A stretch of DNA of 45,904 nucleotides, taken from contig PSRJ01000096.1 in the NCBI GenBank assembly GCA_003175985.1, positions 1 through 45,904 on the forward strand, given 5' to 3'. Both the position numbers and the translations under genes were made by a program. Within the stretch, counting starts at the first letter, position 1. Every line of letters begins with the position of its first letter. This DNA is from Terriglobia bacterium. GTDB lineage: Bacteria > Acidobacteriota > Terriglobia > Bryobacterales > Bryobacteraceae. Of this stretch, positions 33,495 to 40,369 are shown in pieces. Under the pieces are notes generated by a model. The model made no database searches, was not told the origin of the DNA, and saw nothing but the letters and a program-made list of their open reading frames with translations.

Positions 33495-34337
33495 ATGCAG
33501 TCCAGCGAACCCAGAGTCACCATTGCGGCCCTTCAGCAAATGAAGCGGGCTGGGCAAAAGATCGTCGGAGTGGTGGCCTGGGATTTTCAGATCGCGCAGA
33601 TCGTAGACCGGGCCGGCGTGGAAATCGTTTCCGTCGGAGACACCGTGGGAACCAATCTGTGGGGGCACTCCAGTCCGCTGTCCGTCACCATGGAAGAAAT
33701 GATCGTGGTGTGCAGGGCGGTTTCCCGCGGTGTCAAACGGGCCATCGTGAGCTGCGACATTCCTTTCGGCCCGCTCCAGGAGGGTATTGACAGCGCTCTG
33801 CGTGCGGCCATAAAGCTTGTGAAAGACGCGGGCGCAGACATGATCAAACTAGACGGCGCGGCGGATTTTCCTGAAGCGGTGCGCGCGATTGTGCGCGCGG
33901 GTATCCCCGTTTTCGCGCAGATCGGTATGACGCCCCAAACTGCTCTGCAATACGGCGCTTCATACGGTGATTTGTTGACGCCCGGCGCACAGGTGCCTGC
34001 GGACATGACAGCAAAATTCGTCGAGCAGGCCAAGCGGCTGGAAGCGGAGGGGGCCTCGCTTCTCGACTTTACGCTCTCGGGGCCGGTGGCAGGTCCCGCG
34101 GTTGTGGGCGCCGTTTCGATCCCTGTAGTCGGTGGTCTCGGCGGGGGTCCATGGCTTGACGGACGGATGCGCATGGCGCACGCCGCCATCGGCTACGCAG
34201 CCAGCGCGCTCGATGTGAAGACCGAAGCTTACGCGAATGTCGCTCGGGTCACCCTGGAGGCCATCACGGCGTATGCCGAGGATGTGCGCTCAGGGCGGCA
34301 GATCAAAGGTGGAATACCCGTCAGACCGGCGCCTTGA
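33495..34337 (+). CDS. PanB-like protein (ketopantoate hydroxymethyltransferase superfamily), probably not PanB
   Basis: The 280-residue product has the PanB barrel: EIVSVGDTVGTNLWGH (Asp49), a run to RAIVSCDIPFGP (Asp88), MIKLDGAADF (Lys118) and GIPVFAQIGMTPQ. These correspond to the metal and substrate residues of PanB, but the metal-site Glu of the VKLEG block is Asp120, and the general-base Glu of the late IVLE block is missing; LLDFTLSGP stands there (about 189-197). The C-terminal part GGLGGGPWLDGR keeps the GIGAGxxxDG layout. Ketopantoate synthesis is therefore unlikely. Related barrels (PEP mutase/isocitrate lyase superfamily) include C-C lyases, so an aldolase or lyase step in the neighbouring pathway is a reasonable guess. 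Confidence 0.85.
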   Translation: MQSSEPRVTIAALQQMKRAGQKIVGVVAWDFQIAQIVDRAGVEIVSVGDTVGTNLWGHSSPLSVTMEEMIVVCRAVSRGVKRAIVSCDIPFGPLQEGIDSALRAAIKLVKDAGADMIKLDGAADFPEAVRAIVRAGIPVFAQIGMTPQTALQYGASYGDLLTPGAQVPADMTAKFVEQAKRLEAEGASLLDFTLSGPVAGPAVVGAVSIPVVGGLGGGPWLDGRMRMAHAAIGYAASALDVKTEAYANVARVTLEAITAYAEDVRSGRQIKGGIPVRPAP

Positions 34338-34390
34338 GTTGGATATCCCGCCCTCTTTATTAGCCCACTGTCTGGATGTAGAATTGCCCC

Positions 34391-35131
34391 ATGCAACATC
34401 TCATCTGGTCGCTCATGATTTCCGTCCCCCTGTTCGCTCAGCAACCGGGCGGCGCGACAAATCCAGCACAGTCTCCGAAAAACCTGAAACTCCTAGACCC
34501 GAAGACCGACGTCCTGTTCCACATGCAGACCTTTGCCGCGGCATTGGGAGTGCAATGCACCTATTGCCATGTGCAAGGCGATATGGCGTCCGACGCCAAT
34601 CCGAAAAAGGAAGTGGCGCGCAAGATGATCGGAATGGTCCGGCTGATCGACACCAGTTTCCCCAGTAGCGCGGGAGTTTTCCCCGATGGATATCACGAAG
34701 TGGATTGCAGTACGTGCCATCGCGGAAATGTAAAGCCGGAGATCGTGGCGCCTAGGAAGTTCTACAACCGGGCGAACTCGCTCGGTAATCCGCCGCCTGC
34801 GCAGACACCAGGGGTTAGCTTGAAACTCCTGCCCGTGGAGACGCACGTGCACGGCGCCGATTCCTTAATGGGCGAATTCCGCGACGCGCTCAACGTCGAC
34901 TGCAACTATTGCCACGGCGGCGGAAAGCCGCAGGAATGGGATCTGAACCCGCGCAAGGACATCGCGCGCAAAATGATCATGCTGGTGCGGCAGATTAATG
35001 CGAATTTCCCTGGCACAGGCGTCTATCCGCAGGGTGAGCAGAAGGTCACCTGCTGGACCTGCCACCGCGGCAACCCGCATCCGGAGAGCGTCAGCAACAA
35101 GCGCTACGATGCTCCCGCACCGAAGCGGTAG
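34391..35131 (+). CDS. Tetraheme c-type cytochrome of the reaction-centre cytochrome type
   Basis: The 246-residue product has a signal peptide (MQHLIWSLMISVPLFA) and four CxxCH sites: CTYCH (56-60), CSTCH (106-110), CNYCH (171-175) and CWTCH (221-225). It is an internal duplication: each half has the order LKLL, CxYCH, NPxKxxARKMI, CxTCHRGNxxPE, with Met79 and Met195 as likely axial ligands. This is the pattern of the photosynthetic reaction-centre cytochrome subunit family, which in non-phototrophs is found as small periplasmic electron carriers. No phototrophy gene is near. It lies inside the dehydrogenase-decarboxylase-PanB-like operon, 53 bp from its neighbour, so it may carry electrons from that pathway. 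Confidence 0.92.
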   Translation: MQHLIWSLMISVPLFAQQPGGATNPAQSPKNLKLLDPKTDVLFHMQTFAAALGVQCTYCHVQGDMASDANPKKEVARKMIGMVRLIDTSFPSSAGVFPDGYHEVDCSTCHRGNVKPEIVAPRKFYNRANSLGNPPPAQTPGVSLKLLPVETHVHGADSLMGEFRDALNVDCNYCHGGGKPQEWDLNPRKDIARKMIMLVRQINANFPGTGVYPQGEQKVTCWTCHRGNPHPESVSNKRYDAPAPKR

Positions 35132-35181
35132 TTAACGCGAGCGCCGGATCAAGTTTCCGAGTGTCCCAGGGACGGATCTCG

Positions 35182-36777
35182 ATGTACACACCCGCCATGC
35201 GAAGGATTCTGCCGGCAGCAGTCACGGTGGCTCTTGCCGGGGCTCTATTGCAGAGCCAGACTCGCAACGAAAAAGTCAAACCGTTCGAGGTCTCGGAAAC
35301 CACTATCGAACAGGTCCACGCCGCCTACAAATCCGGTGAACTCACTGCACGCCGGTTGGTCCTGGCCTATTTCGAGCGCATTCGCGCTTACGATCAGCAG
35401 GGCCCCAAGCTCAACGCGATCATCACGCTCAACGAGAAGGCTCTGGAGGAGGCCGACCGGCTGGACGGCGAGTACAAGCGCTCGGGTTTCGTTGGCCCGC
35501 TCCATGGCATTCCGATCCTCGTGAAGGACGAGATCGACACTGCCGGCATGCCGACGACCCTGGGTTCCGTGTTGTTCAAGGATTACCGGCCGCCATTGGA
35601 TGCATTTGTGGTGGCGCGGTTGAAGAAGGCGGGGGCAATCATTCTGGGGAAGACCACTCTGAGCGAGTTCGCTAGCGGCGATACCTACGGATCGTTGTTT
35701 GGGGCAACTCGCAATCCCTACGATCTCGCGCGAACCGTGGGCGGTTCCTCGGGCGGTTCGGGAGCGGCCGTTACCGCGAATTACTCCACAGTCGCCGTGG
35801 GAGAAGAAACCGCCGCTTCTCTTCGCCGGCCCGGCGCCTGGAATGACATTGTCGCGATGCGGCCGACGGCGGGACTAGTCAGCCGCACAGGTATGTACGA
35901 CGGGTATCCTTCGGAAGCGGCGTCGATGGGCCCTATGGCCCGCACGGTAAGAGACCTGGCACAACTGCTGGACGTAATGGTGGGCTATGATCCCGAAGAT
36001 CCACTAACCGCACTTGGCGCCGGCAACGGGCCGGAGAGCTATAGCAGCGTGCTGGATCGCAACGGCCTGCGTGGCGCGCGCCTGGGCATCCTGCGCGAAC
36101 CGATCGGCACCGCATCGGAGCCTGGTTCCGAAGATTTCAAAAAAGTAGACGCCGTATTTGCAAAGAACATCGCGGAACTGAAAGCCGCCGGCGCCGTCCT
36201 CGTCGATCCCGTCACCATTCCCAATCTTAAAGAGCTGCTCGGCAAGCGCGCTCCCAACTCGCCAACCACCGACGAAGCGCTACGCGTCTGGCTGGCACGC
36301 AATCCGAATTCACCGATCAAAACGCGTGCCGACATCCAACATGCGCCCGAGGTCGATCGGATCTTCCCTCCCACGAAAGCTCAGATATGGAAGAGCCCTC
36401 CTGAACCCGTGGATCTCGCCCGGTGGGGCGAATACGAGTTGGCTCGCCGGCAACTGCTGATTCATCTGTTGAAGGTCATGACGGACAACCATCTGGACGC
36501 GATTGTCACCAAATCCGTAGAGCATCAGCCCACGCTGATTCGGGACGGCATGAATCCGCCCTACGTAACAAACAAAGGAGTGCCGGCGTTAAACACATTC
36601 CTGGTCTACGTTCCCGCAATCACTGTGCCTTCCGGGTTCACCTCCGACAGCTTGCCTACCGGCATCACGTTTCTAGGCAAACCGTACGGCGACGCGGAAA
36701 TGATCAAGCTCGCGTATTCGTATGAACAGAGCACGCATCATCGCAGACCCCCGAAGACCACTCCGCCTTTGCATTAG
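35182..36777 (+). CDS. Amidase-signature hydrolase, secreted, with modified signature
   Basis: The 531-residue product (ATG at 35182; ATG at 35197 is nearly as good) has a signal peptide (RRILPAAVTVALAGALL) and an amidase-signature domain. Lys115 (ILVKDEIDTAG), Ser189 (GGSSGGSGAA) and the nucleophile Ser213 form the triad, but the block around the nucleophile reads GEETAASLRRPG where most members have GTDTGGSIRxPA. The two Gly next to the nucleophile shape the oxyanion hole, so substrate range may differ. It closes the five-gene operon and ends at a dispersed repeat that separates it from TonB-dependent receptor 2. It differs clearly from the amidase at 28643 and is not a recent copy. Confidence 0.9.
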   Translation: MYTPAMRRILPAAVTVALAGALLQSQTRNEKVKPFEVSETTIEQVHAAYKSGELTARRLVLAYFERIRAYDQQGPKLNAIITLNEKALEEADRLDGEYKRSGFVGPLHGIPILVKDEIDTAGMPTTLGSVLFKDYRPPLDAFVVARLKKAGAIILGKTTLSEFASGDTYGSLFGATRNPYDLARTVGGSSGGSGAAVTANYSTVAVGEETAASLRRPGAWNDIVAMRPTAGLVSRTGMYDGYPSEAASMGPMARTVRDLAQLLDVMVGYDPEDPLTALGAGNGPESYSSVLDRNGLRGARLGILREPIGTASEPGSEDFKKVDAVFAKNIAELKAAGAVLVDPVTIPNLKELLGKRAPNSPTTDEALRVWLARNPNSPIKTRADIQHAPEVDRIFPPTKAQIWKSPPEPVDLARWGEYELARRQLLIHLLKVMTDNHLDAIVTKSVEHQPTLIRDGMNPPYVTNKGVPALNTFLVYVPAITVPSGFTSDSLPTGITFLGKPYGDAEMIKLAYSYEQSTHHRRPPKTTPPLH

Positions 36778-36836
36778 GAGGGTGCTGGAAAAAGGCCGTG
36801 AGACCACTGCTCCCTGACGGGCGGGGTTCGGTAAGC
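36778..36836. repeat. Dispersed imperfect-palindrome repeat, copy 2
   Basis: This 59-bp element overlaps or abuts the stop of the amidase gene and lies in the leader of TonB-dependent receptor 2. It matches 22589-22646 except at five positions and one extra G. The same orientation is kept relative to the + strand. The reading frame through it spells PLLPDGRGSV, a string that arises from this repeat and not from a real N-terminus. Confidence 0.8.
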
Positions 36837-36950
36837 AGCGGGCGGGGAGGTGGGATTGACGTGGGGGGCAGTTCGCGGGATGATTCTGTGAATACCGGCA
36901 AGAGGGTGAGCAGCTCCGGTCTGGACTGTTGCCGACAGGAGGCGAAGGGT

Positions 36951-39900
36951 ATGTTTGATCTCCGAGCTTTGAAGCGCGCGGCCATGTCGCTGGCGCTGGC
37001 AGGTTTGGCCAGTGCTATTCCGACGCTGCAGGCGCAGACTTTGAAAGCAACCGTTCTGGGAACAATCACCGATAGTTCCAAAGCGGTTGTTTCCGGCGTG
37101 AATATCTCCATTACGGAAGTCAACACCAACTTCCAACGCACGGAGATCACCAACGAAGAAGGCTTCTACGTTTTTGCGAACTTGGACCCCGGCAATTACC
37201 GCTTGGAAGCGCAGCACCCGGGCTTCCGCAAAGTGGTTCGCACCGACATCGGCCTGATACCGAATACCACCGCGCGTATTGATCTGGAGTTGACGCCGGG
37301 AGCGGTCTCTGAAGTCGTCGACGTCACCGCCGAAGCGCCGCTTTTGCAGACCGACCGGTCAGACACAGGCTCCAGGATCGAAACGCAACAACTGAATACG
37401 ATACCTTTGCTCAACAATCGGAACTATCAGAATCTCCTGCTGGTGGTTCCCGGGGTCCAGCGGGCTTATCGCTCGAACTCGGCGTTTTTCAACTCCCAGG
37501 AACATCTTCAGTCTGTCGTGAACGGCTTGGACCAGCGCAATAACTACATGATCGAAGGCGTCGACAACAATGTGGAGAACCTGACCGGTATCGTCCCGCC
37601 CGCAGACGCAATTGCCAGCGTCGAAATCAGCACCACGAATTACGATCCGGAGCTCGGCCGGGCAGGCGGAGCAGTCACCAACGTGACACTCAAATCCGGC
37701 ACAAATGGATTTCACGGCTCTACGTTCGCCTACCATCGGGATAATGACCTGCAGGCCAAGAACGTCTTCGCCAGCACCACGCCACACAGCGTTTACAACC
37801 AGTTTGGCGGCAGTTTCGGGGGGCGCATCCTCCGCGACAAACTGTTTTTCTTTGGGGACTATCAGGGGAGCCGGGAGGTTTTTGGCAATACCAACTTACC
37901 TACGATCCCGACTGCTGCGTTCCGCCAAGGCGATCTCAGCGCCTCCTCCACGACAATCTACGACCCAGCCACCGGCAACCAGGACGGTACGGGCCGCATA
38001 CCATTCGACGGCAATCAAATACCCATTAGTCGCATCAGTCCGATTGCGTCAAAAATCCTCAACTTCATTCCGGCTCCGACTCGCTCCGGATTGGCAGCCA
38101 ATTTCGAGAAGCCGACCTCGCAGAGCAAGTCGATCGATCAATTCGACGTCAAGATCGACTACGTGGCTTCGGCCAAAGATCGACTCTTCGTGCGCTATAG
38201 CTACCAGCGGGCCACTGTATTTGATCCCGGCCTTTATGGGCCAAACGGCGGAATTTACGGAGGGCCTCACAACAGCGGCTTTCAAGGCAGCGGCCCTTCG
38301 CGCAACCAAAGTCCCGGCCTCAACTACTCTCATATTTTCAGTCCGACATTGGTGACGGAGGTTCGGTTCGGCATCGTGCGGAATCGCAACGAGGCGATTA
38401 ACATTGATCACGGTTTGACCACATCACGGGACATCGGCATACCGAATGTGAATCTCGACGACTGGTCGAGTGGTCTGACTGAAATCCGGATCGACGGTTA
38501 TGACAATCCGGTCGTGGGTTTCGTCAATAGCCTGCCCTGGAAGCGTTCCGTGACGAATTTCAATTATGTGAACAACTGGACGAAAACGAAGTCGACGCAC
38601 CTGATCAAGTGGGGCTTCGATATTCGCCGCGAGCGTCAGGATTTACTGCAAACCCAGGTCTTCAACCCACGCGGCCGGTTTCAGTTTACGGCTGGCCCAA
38701 CCGCGCGGAATGGCGATCCCAGGACCAGTTTTGGTAATTCTTTCGCGGCATTCCTGCTGGACCAGCCCAATCAGATTGGCCGCGATTTGGCGATCATCTT
38801 TCCGGCCCGCCGCAACACCATTTACAACCTCTATTTCCAGGACAAATGGCAGATCTCAAAGAAACTGACCGTGGATCTGGGTATGCGGTGGGAATACTGG
38901 CCATCCAGCACGCCGCACTATCCCGGCGGTTTCTCCAACTACAACCCGTTCAATAACACGCTGGAACTTGCGGGCCTCGGCAGTGTGCCCAATGATTTGG
39001 GGATCGAAAGCCAAAAGAAGAGCTTTGGGCCACGGCTTGGCGCGGCTTACCGGCTGGACGAAAAGACAGTGCTGCGCGGCGGTTACGGCATCAGTTATCT
39101 TCTGAGGACTACCAACGTCTACAATTTCCCGGTCTCGCAAGCCAACCAGTTCAATCCGGCCAATTCCTTCGTGGCGGCAGGGTCCATGGCGGCGGGCGCA
39201 CCCACGCCGAATCCCGTCCTGCTACCTTCCACGGGCGTCATCGTAACCCCTCCCGATCAATCGTATGTCTATATGCCGAAGGATCGGCCCCAGGGCTACG
39301 TGCAGTCGTGGAATGTCGCTTTGCAACGAGCGCTCCCGTCTAATTTCGCCGTCGAGTTGGCATTCGTGGGCAACCATGGAGTGAATATCCCGACCAGCAA
39401 TAACATAAACATCAATGCCGGTCTGGTTCCGGGCTTGGGAGCCGCCGGCCGGCCTGAGAATATCCTTTTCGGCCGAAAGTCAGACACGAATGAGCCTTAC
39501 GCCGCCCATAGTTACTATGATGCTCTGCAAGCCAAGCTGAACCGCCGCTTCTCAAACGGGTTCATGCTCACCACATCCTACGCCTTTGGAAAATCCATCG
39601 ATTTCAATGGCAGCACCACGGGCGGCAATTTTAACAACATCAACTTCGCTGCCAACCGAGGCCTAGCCGACTGGGATCGCCGGCACATCTTTACCCAGAG
39701 CTATGTCTATGAGCTTCCGTTCGGGCGGGGAAAGTATTGGGCGCATACCCGTCTTTTGGCCGCTCTGTTCGGCGGATGGCAGATCAACGCGCTCTGGACA
39801 TGGGAAAGCGGTTTGCCTCTCGATGTCGCCATCAACAATGCAAGCCTCAATGCTCCGGGCAATATCAACCGGCCCAACGTAACTGGCCCGGTTCAGATCT

Positions 39901-40235
39901 TCGGCAATATTGGTCCAGGCCAACGGTATTTCGACACCGCCGCGTTTTCGGCTCCGCTGCCCAACACTTTTGGCAACGCCGGCCGCAATGTACTGCACGG
40001 TCCCCGGCTGTTTGAAATTGACTCCTCGGTTTTCCGAAAAATTCGGCTGACGGAGCAATGGAGCCTGGAATTCCGCGCTGAGGCATTCAACGCTACGAAC
40101 ACGCCGCATTTCGACCGGCCTGACAGCAACTACAGCGATGCCGCTTTTGGCCAGGTTACGACGGCGCGCGGCAACCAGTCCGTCCAGGTCAACGAGAACC
40201 GGCAACTGCAGTTCAGCCTTCGGCTCATGTTTTGA
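36951..40235 (+). CDS. TonB-dependent receptor with carboxypeptidase-like N-terminal domain (Oar-like), 2
   Basis: The ATG at 36951, 9 bp behind GGAGG, gives 1094 residues: a signal peptide (cleaved near LQAQ), a CnaB/carboxypeptidase-regulatory-like domain (about 28-110: VLGTITDSSKAVVSGVNISI, FANLDPGNYRLEAQHPGF), a plug region with VTNVTLKSGTNGFHGS, and a beta-barrel ending LRLMF, the terminal aromatic residue expected for outer-membrane proteins. An upstream GTG at 36798 would begin inside the dispersed repeat and is rejected. The ligand is unknown. It lies between the amidase-ended operon and the DUF1549/DUF1553 cytochrome gene, all on the + strand, which suggests joint use in uptake and oxidation of one substrate class. 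Confidence 0.94.
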   Translation: MFDLRALKRAAMSLALAGLASAIPTLQAQTLKATVLGTITDSSKAVVSGVNISITEVNTNFQRTEITNEEGFYVFANLDPGNYRLEAQHPGFRKVVRTDIGLIPNTTARIDLELTPGAVSEVVDVTAEAPLLQTDRSDTGSRIETQQLNTIPLLNNRNYQNLLLVVPGVQRAYRSNSAFFNSQEHLQSVVNGLDQRNNYMIEGVDNNVENLTGIVPPADAIASVEISTTNYDPELGRAGGAVTNVTLKSGTNGFHGSTFAYHRDNDLQAKNVFASTTPHSVYNQFGGSFGGRILRDKLFFFGDYQGSREVFGNTNLPTIPTAAFRQGDLSASSTTIYDPATGNQDGTGRIPFDGNQIPISRISPIASKILNFIPAPTRSGLAANFEKPTSQSKSIDQFDVKIDYVASAKDRLFVRYSYQRATVFDPGLYGPNGGIYGGPHNSGFQGSGPSRNQSPGLNYSHIFSPTLVTEVRFGIVRNRNEAINIDHGLTTSRDIGIPNVNLDDWSSGLTEIRIDGYDNPVVGFVNSLPWKRSVTNFNYVNNWTKTKSTHLIKWGFDIRRERQDLLQTQVFNPRGRFQFTAGPTARNGDPRTSFGNSFAAFLLDQPNQIGRDLAIIFPARRNTIYNLYFQDKWQISKKLTVDLGMRWEYWPSSTPHYPGGFSNYNPFNNTLELAGLGSVPNDLGIESQKKSFGPRLGAAYRLDEKTVLRGGYGISYLLRTTNVYNFPVSQANQFNPANSFVAAGSMAAGAPTPNPVLLPSTGVIVTPPDQSYVYMPKDRPQGYVQSWNVALQRALPSNFAVELAFVGNHGVNIPTSNNININAGLVPGLGAAGRPENILFGRKSDTNEPYAAHSYYDALQAKLNRRFSNGFMLTTSYAFGKSIDFNGSTTGGNFNNINFAANRGLADWDRRHIFTQSYVYELPFGRGKYWAHTRLLAALFGGWQINALWTWESGLPLDVAINNASLNAPGNINRPNVTGPVQIFGNIGPGQRYFDTAAFSAPLPNTFGNAGRNVLHGPRLFEIDSSVFRKIRLTEQWSLEFRAEAFNATNTPHFDRPDSNYSDAAFGQVTTARGNQSVQVNENRQLQFSLRLMF

Positions 40236-40294
40236 CGCGGGGCGCGGATAACTCACAATCCGGTAGACGAAGGCGTAGAACCCGGCCTGATATT

Positions 40295-40322
40295 TTGGTG
40301 TAATCTGATTGAGGCGCATTAT
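40295..40322 (+). promoter_or_regulatory. Possible promoter of the DUF1549/DUF1553-DUF1501 pair
   Basis: TTGGTG (40295-40300) and CATTAT (40317-40322) are 16 bp apart in the 134-bp gap behind TonB-dependent receptor 2. Both hexamers are moderate matches, so this is tentative. Confidence 0.35.
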
Positions 40323-40334
40323 TTTAGGTCCGAA

Positions 40335-40364
40335 TCCTCCTGGGTGATGGAGGAAAAGGAGGGG
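40335..40364 (+). promoter_or_regulatory. Leader hairpin with a decoy and a real ribosome site
   Basis: TCCTCC (40335-40340) can pair with GGAGGA (40349-40354) across an 8-base loop, or instead with the GGAGG of the true ribosome site (40358-40362) ahead of the ATG at 40370. The two pairings exclude each other, which would make translation of the cytochrome gene depend on the leader fold. Confidence 0.4.
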
Positions 40365-40369
40365 AAGTT

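Noticed and set aside
33495-34337. Naming the gene panB
   Set aside because: The catalytic Glu block is missing and no pantothenate gene is nearby.
36798-36950. Upstream GTG start for TonB-dependent receptor 2
   Set aside because: The extra 51 residues come from the dispersed repeat and precede the real signal peptide; the ATG at 36951 has a good ribosome site.
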